A DNA stretch of 62,708 nucleotides from Chitinophagaceae bacterium (GTDB lineage: Bacteria; Bacteroidota; Bacteroidia; Chitinophagales; Chitinophagaceae): the NCBI GenBank assembly GCA_016708765.1, contig JADJFD010000008.1, positions 1 through 62,708 on the forward strand, in the 5' to 3' direction. The notes under the pieces are model-generated. The model saw only the letters and a list, made by a program, of their open reading frames with translations. It did not search any database and was not told the origin of the DNA. The translations under genes and the position numbers were made by a program. Shown in pieces: positions 29,871 through 39,462 of this stretch (positions within the stretch are counted from its first letter, which is position 1; every line of letters starts with the position of its first letter).

Positions 29871-31312
29871 ATGAAAAAGATTTATTCAACCTTATCCGCA
29901 ATAGTAATGTATTGCGCAGCATTCGCACAGCCAACACAACCCAATGCACCTTTGACTTGTAATGGAGGTAATTGTACACAACCAACATCAGAGACCTGTA
30001 TAGGTAACTCTACTGTTGTAACTTCTTTTACAGGTGCAACATTACGTTCTGGAAGCCCAACAAGCTTACCTGCACTTTACACCTTTTATAATATTGCCAC
30101 TATTTCTGGTAATCAAATCAATGCTACTGTTACAATCGATCAGGTATCAAATGTATCAATGACAGGAGGTAATTTTAGTATCGATGATGATGGAGCTGTT
30201 GATCAGAATAATAACAGCATTACCAGTTTTTTGCTCCAAGAATTACACCTGCCGCCAGTCTTGCAAGTACCAGCATACGAGGCTATGTACAATTTACCAT
30301 AAGATTTTATGTTGGAGATGGAGTAGGGGGACAGCAATACCCTAGTGATTACACAACAATACCTCCATCAGGTGGATTAACAGGGTTAAACTATATACAT
30401 TATGATATTGATGGAAGTACAGTTGGAACAGGTGGTTGGTTCAGAGAAACAGGTGTTGTAAGAAACGTATCAGGACTTTCAATTAATGGGGATGTATCTA
30501 CTGAACTTGCATCATATACTTATCCTGATGGTGGTGATACATACAAAGGTTTCGCAGGGTCTGTATGTGAAAGAACAGGTGTTTCCCGTTGTGCACAAGT
30601 AGCTGCTGCTGCCAGCTATGCAACTCCGCAAACAAGCATTACTGTTCGTATGGGCTACGATTACAATCGTACGAATTCAAACATGGGCCAGCAACCAACC
30701 CGCCAATACGGTTCAAGATTTGGTTGTTTCTCTTTTCCGCAGCAAAGCACTTTGCCTGTTTACTTAAAATCATTTGGGGCAGATAGATATCAACGTAGTA
30801 CTACTGTAAACCTTAAATGGACAACTTCTACTGAGATTAATAATGTAGGATTTGAAATACAAGCAAACAAAGGCCATGATAATTGGGTAACAATTGGCTA
30901 TGTAGCTTCTGCGGCAGTAGATGGAAACAGCTCTTCGGAATTGGATTACACTTTTAGTGATAATAATAATGAGAAATCAATAACCCAATACAGACTTCGT
31001 CAGATTGATAAAGATGCAAAGTTTAAGTTTTCAGATATCCGTTCTGTTCGTGGTTTAGAGCAGAAAGGCGGCATCATCATTTATCCCAATCCATCAACCG
31101 ATGGAAGAATAAACGTAGTTTTTGATGAAGGAAATGCTGTTCGTGACATTTCTGTTCAAGATATGAGTGGCAGAGTGGTAAAGAAAATTAGCGGCGTAAC
31201 AAACAGTAATATTCAGATTGAAAACCTGACTCCGGGAATGTACACCATCCGTGTATTTGAAAGAACTACCGGAGCACAGACTGTGCAAAAGATCGTAGTG
31301 AATAAACGATAA
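29871..31312 (+). CDS. Secreted protein with T9SS type A sorting domain, one frameshift
   Basis: The N-terminal signal peptide ends around A-A-F-A-Q. A beta-rich region with many Thr, Ser and Gly and several cysteines follows. The C-terminal 75 residues are the type A sorting signal of the type IX secretion system: I-I-I-Y-P-N-P-S near the domain start, then V-Q-D-M-S-G-R-V-V, and a final P-G-M-Y-T-I-R-V-F...V-V-N-K-R. The frame breaks once at six Ts (30227-30232), where seven would restore it. The corrected length is about 480 residues. Cargo function is unknown; it is exported and either anchored or released at the cell surface. Confidence 0.8.
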
Positions 31313-31337
31313 ATGCTCAGGGTTTAATAAATCCTAC

Positions 31338-31367
31338 GGGGATAGCTTTTTGGGTGTCCCCCTTTTT
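31338..31367 (+). terminator. Candidate terminator of the T9SS cargo gene
   Basis: GGGGA (31338-31342) pairs with TCCCC (31357-31361) around a 14-base loop, followed by C and five Ts, 26 bases after the stop codon. Confidence 0.5.
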
Positions 31368-31410
31368 AATAGTTCGAAATTCAATGAGCAGTAATTGAAA
31401 ACCAAAAATA

Positions 31411-31442
31411 AAACCCGCAACATCAATGTATGTTGCGGGTTT
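31411..31442 (-). terminator. Terminator of the FKBP gene
   Basis: A perfect 13-bp stem (31411-31423 with 31430-31442) with a 6-base loop lies between convergent genes. On the minus strand it is followed by TTTTATTTTT, so it mainly serves the FKBP gene. Confidence 0.75.
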
Positions 31443-31461
31443 CTTGTAATTAAGAAAAAAA

Positions 31462-32177
31462 TTATTGCGACTTTATCACTTTTATTAAATCTACTTCAAA
31501 AATAAGTGTAGAACCACCGGGTATTGGGCCGTAATCATGAGCTCCGTATCCAAGTGCATAAGGAATATAAAATTTATACTTAGCACCTTCACTCATTAGT
31601 TGTAAGCCTTCTGTCCAGCCTTTGATAACACCACCTAAATTAAACGTAATGGGCTCGCCCCGTTTGTAGGAGTTGTCAAATTCGAATCCGTTAATTAAAG
31701 TACCCATATAGTTACAAGTTACACTATCTGATCCTGTTGGTTTTATACCTGTGCCTTCAGTAATTACTTCATATTGTAACCCGCTGGCTGTGGTCTTTAC
31801 GCCGGGCTTCGTTTTATTCTGCTTCATAAATGCTGTACCCGAATCAATTCTTGGTTTTGATTTTTCTGTTTGTATCAGCGTCATGTAATTATTCATTGTA
31901 GTATTGGCAGCAGCATCGTCCATTAATGGAGTTTTACCCGACATGATATCATTAATAGCTTTTGAAACTAAAGTTGTATTTAATTTTTAATACCTTGTTG
32001 TTTATAAAAATTGGCTACACTAACGCCAACTGCATAACTTGCTGAGTCATTCATATTCTTAAGTAATGGAGGTACTGGCTTAGCTACTGGCTTCGGTGTA
32101 ACAGGTTTTGTGCCAGGTTGGGCAAAAGCTGCTCCAGTGAGAAAACATAGTGTTACGAATAAGGTTGTTTTTTTCAT
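31462..32177 (-). CDS. Secreted FKBP-type peptidyl-prolyl isomerase, one frameshift
   Basis: The N-terminal signal peptide ends AAFAQ. A dimerisation-type region follows (DSASYAVGVSVANFYKQQGI, then MDDAAANTTMNNYM), then a C-terminal FKBP domain with G-S-D-S-V-T-C-N-Y-M-G-T-L, N-L-G-G-V-I-K-G-W-T-E-G and Y-I-P-Y-A-L-G-Y-G. The arrangement is that of Mip/FkpA periplasmic foldases. One A is missing near 31980 (GIKN-stop instead of GIKKLNTTL), which splits the gene into two frames. Corrected length is about 238 residues, standard for the family. Confidence 0.85.
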
Positions 32178-32267
32178 AATTATAATTTCTTTTTTAGGAT
32201 GTCAAAAATACAGGATGAAATGCAAATACGAATGCCTTCAATCATTTAATTTTGGTCTCAAATTGCA

Positions 32268-32711
32268 GTGTTTGTGGAAGATTTTGTAATGCCGATACAA
32301 GTAAGATGGTCTGATCTAGACCCTAATTTTCACCTGCGGCATTCAGTTTATTACGACTCGGGAGCCATGTGCAGAGTTGCATACCTCAATAAAGTAGGAT
32401 TCACTTTGCAACGGATGCAGGAGACGAGGATAGGCCTTATCTTATTTAGGGAAGAATGTGTTTTCAGGCGGGAAATAAGAATGGGTGATGATGTTACCAT
32501 TGATGCAAAAATTCTGAAAGCCAGAAGAGATTTTTCCCGGTTTACTATTCAGCATCAAATAAAGAAAGACACTGAAACCGTTGCCGCCATCATTACTGTT
32601 GATATTGCCTGGATGAGTGCAATAACCCGTAAGCTTGCTGTATTGCCAGAAGAAGAAAGCAAACTATTGATGCATGGGCCTTTTGCAGAAAATTTTCAAT
32701 GGGAAGATTAA
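32268..32711 (+). CDS. Acyl-CoA thioesterase-like protein (4HBT hot-dog fold)
   Basis: This 147-residue protein has V-R-W-S-D-L-D-P-N-F-H-L-R-H near the start. The Asp and following residues match the 4-hydroxybenzoyl-CoA thioesterase family active site W-x-D-x-D-x-x-x-H-x-x-x. Secondary structure predicts one long helix wrapped by strands. The start GTG 32268 is chosen because it keeps the first beta strand; ATG 32289 is an alternative. It is convergent with the exonuclease gene, with the two ends overlapping by 4 bases. The substrate is unknown. Confidence 0.7.
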   Translation: MFVEDFVMPIQVRWSDLDPNFHLRHSVYYDSGAMCRVAYLNKVGFTLQRMQETRIGLILFREECVFRREIRMGDDVTIDAKILKARRDFSRFTIQHQIKKDTETVAAIITVDIAWMSAITRKLAVLPEEESKLLMHGPFAENFQWED

Positions 32712-34088
32712 ACAATTGAAGTCTCCAGCATAATTACTTTCTCAGGAAAGCGGATTGCAAAATCTCTTACCAGGTTTCTTGTAAAGCTATTTTCTTTAAA
32801 CTCCGTTAGTTGCTCTTTCAATGTATCTACATCCGTTATTTGTATATCCGCTTGCAAATAACCCATTCCATAAAGATGTCCGTTCAATACCAATATGCAG
32901 GATTGGTCATCGCCATTTAATCCTTTATCTTTTATAATGAAAGAAGGTTCTTGTTGTAATGATGCAACTGCTTCACCGATGCGTTGATTGTATTCATCTG
33001 GAGATTCTGTTTGCTCACAGGCACCATAGCAATATTTTTCTTTAATGCCGATGCAGGATTCATTATCAGTTTGCAAATAACAAAGCCTCGGGCAAAGATT
33101 ATACTCTTTGATTAGCTTTCTTACAATCGCATGGCCATCTGCCAGATAATGAAAACTGTAAACTGGGCTTAGCCGTTTTCTGTTTTTATCAATGGCCAGG
33201 CGTTGATAGCCGTTCTGATCTTCATACAAAAAAAGTCCATACACATCTTCCCATCTTTTTTGAGATGTGTTGAAGATAGGCCATCGCTTTTTTATTTCTG
33301 TTGATTCAAGAATGCAAGCCATCAGTTCTGTACCACAACTTTGATAGCTGATGCTATATACATGCTGCATAAAATTCTGCTTCTGCCTACTTTGCGAATT
33401 ATTACTGAAATGACTATTAACTCTGTACTTTAAATTAGTGGCTTTGCCCACATACACCACTTTGCCTTTTTCGTTATGAAAATAATATACACCCGGTGTG
33501 TAGGGCAGTTGAGTAAAATGTTCTTTAGGCACATTGGGTGGAAGGATTGCATCTTTTGAATTGCGTTGCAATGCTTTACTTATATGTTGTTCTTTATCGT
33601 TCTGCAACAACAACTCAAATACTTTTACTGTGGCAGCCGTATCTCCACCGGCCCGGTGGCGGTTGCTGATTTTTATATCCAATGAATCGCAAAGTTTGCC
33701 GAGACTATAAGATGCAAAGCCGGGAAATATTTTGCGGCTTAACCGTACAGTGCAAAGTTTTTTACTGTTGAGTTTCGTAGCCGCAGGCTTTTAAATGTGC
33801 ATTTACAAAGGAGTAATCGAAACTTACATTGTGTGCAACGAAAATGTTTTTGTCTAAGATGCTAAATATCTTTTCTGCCACTTCTTCAAATAAAGGTGCA
33901 TCTAAAACCATTGTATCGGTAATGCCCGTCATGGCTTGAATAAAGTAGGGGATGGGTTGCTGCGGATTGATGAGTGTTTCGAATGTCTCCACTACTTTCT
34001 CACCATCGTACACATGTATGGATATTTCGGTAATGCCGTTGGCGGCAGCATAACTTCCTGTGGTTTCTATATCTACAATGGCATACAT
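32708..34088 (-). CDS. DnaQ-like 3'-5' exonuclease fused to a GIY-YIG (UvrC/Cho-like) nuclease, one frameshift
   Basis: The N-terminal domain has DEDDh exonuclease motifs: IVDIETTG (residues 4-11), NIFVAHNVSFDYSFV, and NRHRAGGDT. A GIY-YIG nuclease domain follows (TPGVYYFHNEKGKVVYVGKA, R-V-N-S-H-F) and then a UvrC-like region with YNLCPRLCYL, C-I-G, and C-Y-G-A-C. The fusion resembles proteins annotated as PolIII epsilon subunit/Cho, which could act in DNA repair. An extra A near 33775 breaks the frame (GYETQQ-stop instead of GYELNSKKL). Corrected length is about 460 residues. Confidence 0.8.
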
Positions 34089-34119
34089 AAGGGACTGCTA
34101 ATTTCGGATTTTTTGACCA

Positions 34120-34260
34120 CAGATTTACACTGATTAAAAGGATTAACACAGATAAGTGAAATACTGATGTTTGGCGTTCCGTAGGAGTGCATTGTGCTTG
34201 TTTTGAAATTAGTTTGATGCATAAAACGCTACTACGGAACGATGCGTTGTTTTTGTTTTG
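34120..34260. repeat. Intergenic repeats: ACAGATT-type and CGTTCCGTAG inverted repeat
   Basis: Bases 34120-34157 hold iterated ACAGAT/GATTA units of the kind dispersed in many Bacteroidota genomes. Bases 34175-34189 and 34227-34241 form an inverted repeat (13 of 15 matching) built on CGTTCCGTAG, with a loop of 37 bases. No gene is seen in 34089-34520. Confidence 0.5.
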
Positions 34261-34334
34261 TGTAGTTACTGATAAAATGTACCTATGGGAGAGGGAGTGA
34301 GAATGTTAGAATGCTTAATATAATTCTTACAGTT

Positions 34335-34380
34335 GAAGAGTGCACTTCGTTCCTCAGGGTAAACTGTGCAAGGGACGATG
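34335..34380. repeat. Dispersed repeat family R, copy 2 (inverted)
   Basis: This is the reverse complement of copy 1 (23442-23487) with 40 of 46 positions identical. It lies in the gene-free stretch between the exonuclease gene and mdh. Confidence 0.7.
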
Positions 34381-34465
34381 CTCAGGGAACTGCTGCTCAC
34401 CTCCATAAAAATTACGGTGAGTAAACTGGGTAACAAATACACCTTCGCTGAAGCTACAGAGTATA

Positions 34466-34498
34466 AAGAAAAACCGGCTACTTAGTGCTAAGAGCCGG
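34466..34498 (-). terminator. Terminator of mdh
   Basis: CCGGCT pairs with AGCCGG (34474-34479, 34493-34498) with an inner CTTAG/CTAAG helix. On the minus strand TTTTTCTTT follows, about 23 bases after the mdh stop. Confidence 0.7.
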
Positions 34499-34520
34499 AT
34501 CGAGAAAGTTTGCTTTTATT

Positions 34521-35449
34521 TTATAAGGTCTTCAGTACATCGTTCATTGATCTTACTGCATCTGCACTTTTGTTGAAGGCAGCTTGTTCGGTATCGTTTA
34601 ACTTGAAGTCGAGAATTTTTTCCCAACCGTCTTTGCCAATGATAACAGGTACTCCAAGACAAATATCTTTTTGGCCGTACTCGCCATCTAATGCTACGCA
34701 ACAAGTAAATAGTTTTTTCTCATCTCTTACAATAGCTTCCACCAATGCTGCTCCGGCTGCCCAGGTGCATACCATGCTGATGTACCAATGAGTGCTGTTA
34801 ATGTTGCACCGCCAACCATTGTTGCTTTTACAATGGCATCTTGCTTTTCAGCAGAGATGAAATCGGTAACGGGTGCACTGTTCCAGGTGGCATGGCGAAT
34901 TAATGGAATCATGGTAGTGTCACCATGTCCGCCAATTACTACTGCATTCAAATCAGAAGGAGAACATTCTAAGTGTTGGCTCAATTGATATTTGAAACGG
35001 CTGCTATCTAATGTGCCGCCCATTCCGATAATTCTGTTTTTTGGTAAACCTGTTGCTTGTAAGGCAAGGTAGGTCATGGTGTCCATCGGGTTGCTGATTA
35101 CAATGATGATGGCATCTGGCGAATGTTTTAAAATGTTTTCGCTTACTGTTTTCACAATGCCAGCATTGGTGCCAATAAGATCTTCTCTCGTCATTCCCGG
35201 CTTACGGGGAATGCCTGAAGTGATAACAACTACACTGCTACCGGCAGTTTTTGCATAATCATTTGTAGAGCCGGTAATTTTTGTATCAAAGCCCAATAAT
35301 GTTGCAGTTTGCATCATGTCCTGTGCTTTGCCTTCCGCAAGACCTTCTTTAATGTCCAATAAAACAAGTTCGGATGCCAGTTCTTTGCGGGCAATATTAT
35401 CAGCACAAGTTGCTCCTACGGCTCCTGCACCTACAACAGTTATTTTCAT
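34521..35449 (-). CDS. mdh: Malate dehydrogenase, one frameshift
   Basis: The NAD-binding GAGAVG is at residues 7-12, D-I-K at the adenine-ribose site, I-T-S-G-I-P-R-K-P-G-M-T-R-E-D-L with both substrate arginines, and the catalytic histidine in GGHGDTTM. This is the LDH-like MDH of the TCA cycle. One G is missing in a GGG run near 34763 (APGQPEQ read instead of APGAAGAAL), which splits the gene. Corrected length is 310 residues, the family norm. It has its own terminator and is followed upstream by a thioredoxin-like gene on the same strand. Confidence 0.9.
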
Positions 35450-35530
35450 ACTTTATATTTTAAAAGAGGAAATGATTAATTGCCGCAAAGGTAGCGGAAA
35501 CAAATATTTTTTCGGGAATGGAGAAACGGA

Positions 35531-36031
35531 TTATTTTTCAAACACTTTCAATACTTTTTCTATTGGTAATGAACCGCTGAATTCGGAGATAAGTTTGTGC
35601 TTCTTATCGTAGAATGCAAGGAAAGGTAGATTGTGAAACTGATAATAAGCAGGCAAAAAATAACCAACATCTTTTCCAACTGTGATATTGTCATATTTTG
35701 AAAGCTGATACTTTTCGATAAAGGCTTTTATTTCACTAATAGTAACCATCGACGACATTACAATCTGTATTCCTTTGAATTTCTCGATATTCATAGTTAT
35801 TTCTGTGGTTTCATGCTGACAATGTTCACAATCGGGATTGAAAACCATCATCATCGCCGGTTTGTTTTTCTTTAAATCGTCTTTTGAAAAGAATGTAACA
35901 CTGTCTGATAAAAGAAATTTTGCTTGTGGAAATAATCCAAATCTTGCAGAAGGAGAAAGGGTAGAATCGCCTTGTGCAAAAGAGAAAATAGAGATTGCAA
36001 TAAAACTGAATAGCAAAATGGATTTTTTCAT
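35531..36031 (-). CDS. Secreted thioredoxin-like protein
   Basis: This 166-residue protein has a signal peptide (about residues 1-19, ending FSFAQ) and a TlpA-like thioredoxin fold with the redox motif C-E-H-C at residues 68-71 (NPDCEHCQHE) and a cis-proline in H-N-L-P-F-L. It is predicted periplasmic. CxxC proteins of this kind reduce or isomerise disulfides, for example in cytochrome maturation, but the target is unknown. It lies 81 bases upstream of mdh on the same strand and may be co-transcribed. Confidence 0.7.
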   Translation of the reverse strand: MKKSILLFSFIAISIFSFAQGDSTLSPSARFGLFPQAKFLLSDSVTFFSKDDLKKNKPAMMMVFNPDCEHCQHETTEITMNIEKFKGIQIVMSSMVTISEIKAFIEKYQLSKYDNITVGKDVGYFLPAYYQFHNLPFLAFYDKKHKLISEFSGSLPIEKVLKVFEK

Positions 36032-36130
36032 AACATCAAAGAAAGTATAATAAATTGATTTTGACCTTTTGCTGATGCATCTAATTATAAACAGGTTGTT
36101 TTTGCTGTTTAAATGGACTATTCTTTCCTA

Positions 36131-36160
36131 TTGCTTTAACTCTTCTGAACCCTATCTTTG
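36131..36160 (+). promoter_or_regulatory. Promoter of efp
   Basis: TTG (36131-36133), exactly 19 bases, then TATCTTTG (36153-36160): an excellent match to the Bacteroidota primary sigma consensus TTG-N19-TAnnTTTG. It lies 21 bases before ATG 36182. Confidence 0.8.
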
Positions 36161-36181
36161 CCGCCTTAAATTTTTATACTA

Positions 36182-36748
36182 ATGGCAAATACATCAGACA
36201 TCAGCAGAGGTTTAATTATTAGTCTTGACGGCAGTCTATATACTGTTGTTGAGTTTGGCGAAAATAAAACAGCAAGAGCCGCTGCTAAAGTGTGGGCAAA
36301 GTTGAAGGGTGTTGACAATAACAGATCAATCGAAAAAACCTGGAACTCAGGCGATACGATTCACCCAGTAAGAGTAGAAAGAAGAACGTATCAGTTTTTA
36401 TATAAAGATGATACTGGTTACAGTTTTATGGATACAGAAACCTTTGAGCAAATTTCATTGCAAGAAACTACTATAGATGCTCCTCAATATTTAAAAGAAG
36501 GTCAGGAAGTAGGGATTCTTATTAATACCGAAAATGATATTGTATTGGGTGCTGAACTACCAGATAAAATAGTTTTACAGGTAACATATACAGAACCTGG
36601 AATGAAAGGTGATACTGCTACCCGTACTTTAAAGCAAGCAACATTAGAAACTGGTGCAAATATTGGTGTTCCTTTATTTGTAAATGAAGGAGAATTAATC
36701 CGCATTAATACTAAATCCGGAGAATACGTTGAAAGAGTAAAATCGTAA
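36182..36748 (+). CDS. efp: Elongation factor P with arginine at the modified tip position
   Basis: This 188-residue protein has the three beta-barrel domains of EF-P, which relieves ribosome stalling at polyproline. Domain I's loop reads E-F-G-E-N-K-T-A-R-A-A-A-K. Arg32 stands where the canonical lysine (Lys34 in E. coli; P-G-K-G context) would be, and the spacing is the same. The C-terminal part has Y-T-E-P-G-M-K-G-D-T and N-T-K-S-G-E-Y-V-E-R-V. Arg32 and N-K-x-x-R are the hallmark of EF-P glycosylated by EarP, so rhamnosylation is likely (inference). The gene has its own promoter and terminator. Confidence 0.93.
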   Translation: MANTSDISRGLIISLDGSLYTVVEFGENKTARAAAKVWAKLKGVDNNRSIEKTWNSGDTIHPVRVERRTYQFLYKDDTGYSFMDTETFEQISLQETTIDAPQYLKEGQEVGILINTENDIVLGAELPDKIVLQVTYTEPGMKGDTATRTLKQATLETGANIGVPLFVNEGELIRINTKSGEYVERVKS

Positions 36749-36763
36749 AGATATAATTGAGCT

Positions 36764-36799
36764 AAAATGGCCTGATTTCATTGATTTCTGGCCATTTTT
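36764..36799 (+). terminator. Terminator of efp
   Basis: AAAATGGCC (36764-36772) pairs with GGCCATTTT (36790-36798) across a 17-base loop, and the second arm runs into TTTTT. Confidence 0.65.
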
Positions 36800-36934
36800 G
36801 CTTCAGTTTGACTCAATTTTGCCCTATTTCTGTAAAAAATCATCTATTTTCTGAATTCTATTTCCCTAACTTAGCTTTGCTTTTTGAAAGCAAACTGACT
36901 TTTAAAACCAAAACAGTCTACTAAATTGAAAAAC

Positions 36935-37414
36935 ATGGATTTTAAGCAAATACAAGAGTTGATCAAGATGGTCAACAAATCAAATATTGGCGAAGTAACA
37001 ATTGAACAAAAAGATTTCAAAGTAACAGTTAAGCAAAAAGAAGATAATATAACACAGGTAATGTCTGCACCTATGCAACCGGCACCAGTGCAAATGGTGG
37101 CACCCGCAGCTAATAACAGTCAACCGGCGGCCGTAGCACAAGCACTAAAAGCTGATGAAGCGCCTGCAACAAATACAATAACAATTAAAAGCCCGATGAT
37201 AGGAACTTTCTATCGCAAAGCATCTCCTGACAAACCAAATTTGGTAGATGTTGGAACGGACATTGCACCAGGAAATGTTGTTTGCGTTATCGAAGCAATG
37301 AAGCTGTTCAACGAAATTGAAAGTGAAATAAAAGGCAAGATTGTAAAAGTGCTGGTAGAAGATTCATCACCTGTTGAATATGATCAGCCATTATTCTTAG
37401 TGGAGCCTGCATAG
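36935..37414 (+). CDS. accB: Biotin carboxyl carrier protein of acetyl-CoA carboxylase
   Basis: This 159-residue protein (ATG 36935; a TTG nine bases upstream is in frame but unlikely) has an N-terminal helix, a Pro/Ala/Gln-rich linker (about 45-80), and a biotinyl domain ending the protein. The biotinylated lysine is Lys123 in V-I-E-A-M-K-L-F. It carries carboxyl groups from AccC to AccA/AccD. It is followed 81 bases later by accC. Confidence 0.93.
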   Translation: MDFKQIQELIKMVNKSNIGEVTIEQKDFKVTVKQKEDNITQVMSAPMQPAPVQMVAPAANNSQPAAVAQALKADEAPATNTITIKSPMIGTFYRKASPDKPNLVDVGTDIAPGNVVCVIEAMKLFNEIESEIKGKIVKVLVEDSSPVEYDQPLFLVEPA

Positions 37415-37495
37415 TTTGCAAATGCGTTTCAATCAAAAATACAATCTGAAGATTCGCATTTACCACATTATCTCATTCATCACTTTAACTGATTT

Positions 37496-38833
37496 ATGTT
37501 TAAAAAAGTTCTGATAGCAAACCGTGGCGAAATTGCATTAAGGGTAATTCGTACCTGTCGAGAAATGGGTATTAAAACGGTGGCAGTTTATTCTACAGCT
37601 GATAGAGATAGTTTACATGTGAAATTTGCAGACGAAGCTGTTTGCATCGGCAAACCACAAAGCGCTGATTCATATCTCAACATTGCACATATAATGGCAG
37701 CAGCAGAAATTACAAATGCTGATGCGATACATCCTGGTTATGGTTTTCTCGCAGAGAATTCAAAGTTTGCAAAAATTTGTAATGATCATGGAATTAAGTT
37801 TATCGGTCCAACGCCTGATATGATTAATTCTATGGGAGATAAGATAACGGCAAAGGAGACAATGATAAAAGCTGGAGTACCTGTTATTCCCGGTGGAGAG
37901 GGTTTATTGCAAAGCGTCGACGAAGCAAAAGGCTTGGCAAAAAATATGGGTTATCCTGTCATCTTAAAAGCAACTGCTGGTGGTGGTGGTAAAGGAATGA
38001 GAATTGTGTGGGAAGATAGTGAGATGGAAAAGGCATACGATACTGCCAAACAAGAAGCTGCTGCATCATTTAAGAATGATGGAATCTATATGGAGAAGTT
38101 TGTAGAAGAGCCAAGACATATTGAAATTCAGATAGCAGGAGATCAGTTTGGAACGGTTTGTCATTTAAGTGAAAGAGATTGTTCTATACAACGTCGTCAT
38201 CAAAAGCTGGTAGAAGAATCGCCTTCACCATTTATGACTGATGAATTGCGTTATAATATGGGTGAGGCCGCAAAAAAAGCAGCCCAGGCAATTAATTATG
38301 AAAGTGTTGGAACAGTTGAGTTTTTGGTTGATAAGAATCGCAATTTCTATTTCATGGAAATGAATACCAGAATTCAGGTTGAGCATTGTGTAACAGAAGA
38401 AGTAATCAATTTTGATTTAATAAAAGAACAATTAAAAATAGCAATGGGTGAAAGAATTTCCGGTGCTGATTATATTCCGGGAAATCATGCCATTGAGTGC
38501 CGCATCAATGCAGAAGATCCGTATAACGATTTTCGTCCCTCTCCCGGAAAAATCACTTCATTGAATCAACCAGGTGGTCATGGTGTTCGGGTAGATAGCC
38601 ATGTGTATGCAGGCTATGTTATTCCTCCATATTATGATTCGATGATAGCAAAGCTTATTACCGTAGCACAAACACGGCAGGAAGCTATACAGACAATGTA
38701 TCGGGCATTAAGCGAATATGTTATTGAAGGGGTAAAAACAACTATTCCGTTTCATTTACAACTAATGCAGGACGAACGTTTCCGCAGTGGTGATTTTAAT
38801 ACTAAATTCATCGAAGGGTTTAGTCTAAAATAA
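37496..38833 (+). CDS. accC: Biotin carboxylase subunit of acetyl-CoA carboxylase
   Basis: This 445-residue ATP-grasp enzyme carboxylates the biotin on AccB. Visible are the N-terminal A-N-R-G-E-I-A-L-R, the glycine-rich ATP loop ATAGGGGKGMR, the EMNTRIQVEH catalytic segment, and R-I-N-A-E-D-P. Length and order (accB-accC) are standard. The gene is unbroken. Confidence 0.95.
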   Translation: MFKKVLIANRGEIALRVIRTCREMGIKTVAVYSTADRDSLHVKFADEAVCIGKPQSADSYLNIAHIMAAAEITNADAIHPGYGFLAENSKFAKICNDHGIKFIGPTPDMINSMGDKITAKETMIKAGVPVIPGGEGLLQSVDEAKGLAKNMGYPVILKATAGGGGKGMRIVWEDSEMEKAYDTAKQEAAASFKNDGIYMEKFVEEPRHIEIQIAGDQFGTVCHLSERDCSIQRRHQKLVEESPSPFMTDELRYNMGEAAKKAAQAINYESVGTVEFLVDKNRNFYFMEMNTRIQVEHCVTEEVINFDLIKEQLKIAMGERISGADYIPGNHAIECRINAEDPYNDFRPSPGKITSLNQPGGHGVRVDSHVYAGYVIPPYYDSMIAKLITVAQTRQEAIQTMYRALSEYVIEGVKTTIPFHLQLMQDERFRSGDFNTKFIEGFSLK

Positions 38834-38946
38834 CATTTTCATTTGTAATTCTTAGTCTGCTGCAGCAATAACCCCCATTTTTCGACCAAAAAGTCATTTG
38901 AAAAAGTTTCGAATATTTTTTATATTCGGTTCATAAAACGAATGCT

Positions 38947-39342
38947 ATGCTAAAAATTGGAAATCTTAAGTCAGGCGATATTATAATGGTTAATGACGAA
39001 GGGGTAAAGAGAGAAGGAACCGTTGTAAAAACCAGCCAAGAAGAAAATCAGGCTCTTGTAAATAATGGAATTCAGGAATTTTGGTACAGTCCTGATAATA
39101 TGACTGCAATTCCACTCGACGAAAATCAGTTGGTAAAACTTGGATTTTCGAAAGAAGAAGTCGATGATGCAGTAAAATATAAGAAGGATTCATTTCGTCT
39201 AGTAACGCCCATAAAAGGAGATTTTTCAAATGTTGAGATGTGGTGGCGGGAAGATAAAAGGCATTTTGCGTTTCCGTTGGGGGTACATGAATTACAGAAT
39301 TTGCACCTGGATATGACAAAAACTCATCTTGAGATGCCCTAA
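38947..39342 (+). CDS. Hypothetical protein
   Basis: This 131-residue cytoplasmic protein has no signal peptide or membrane segment. The N-terminal 45 residues look like a small beta-barrel (IGNLKSGDIIMVNDEGVKR, then TVVKTSQEENQALVNN). A helical G-F-S-K-E-E-V-D-D-A region follows, and the C-terminus contains W-W-R-E-D-K-R-H-F-A-F-P-L-G-V-H-E-L-Q-N-L-H. I recognise the last block as widespread in hypothetical proteins of this phylum but know no function. The start ATG 38947 is 118 bases after accC, and the gene is followed by infA's promoter. Confidence 0.6.
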   Translation: MLKIGNLKSGDIIMVNDEGVKREGTVVKTSQEENQALVNNGIQEFWYSPDNMTAIPLDENQLVKLGFSKEEVDDAVKYKKDSFRLVTPIKGDFSNVEMWWREDKRHFAFPLGVHELQNLHLDMTKTHLEMP

Positions 39343-39440
39343 TCGCCAATATTCGGGCCTATTTGGAAGAAAGTGACGTCGGTTTTCCACAAAACTGCTA
39401 AATATAATTAGGGTTATTTCTTTTTTCACCCTGATACTCC

Positions 39441-39448
39441 TACCTTTG
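39441..39448 (+). promoter_or_regulatory. -7 box of the infA/ribosomal-protein promoter
   Basis: TACCTTTG matches TAnnTTTG 15 bases before ATG 39463. No clear TTG is present at -33; only T-rich sequence. Confidence 0.55.
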
Positions 39449-39462
39449 CGTTCCCAAAAATT

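Noticed and set aside
34466..34498. Riboswitch-like structure near mdh
   Set aside because: The hairpin with T tract is at the 3' side of mdh and is best explained as its terminator.
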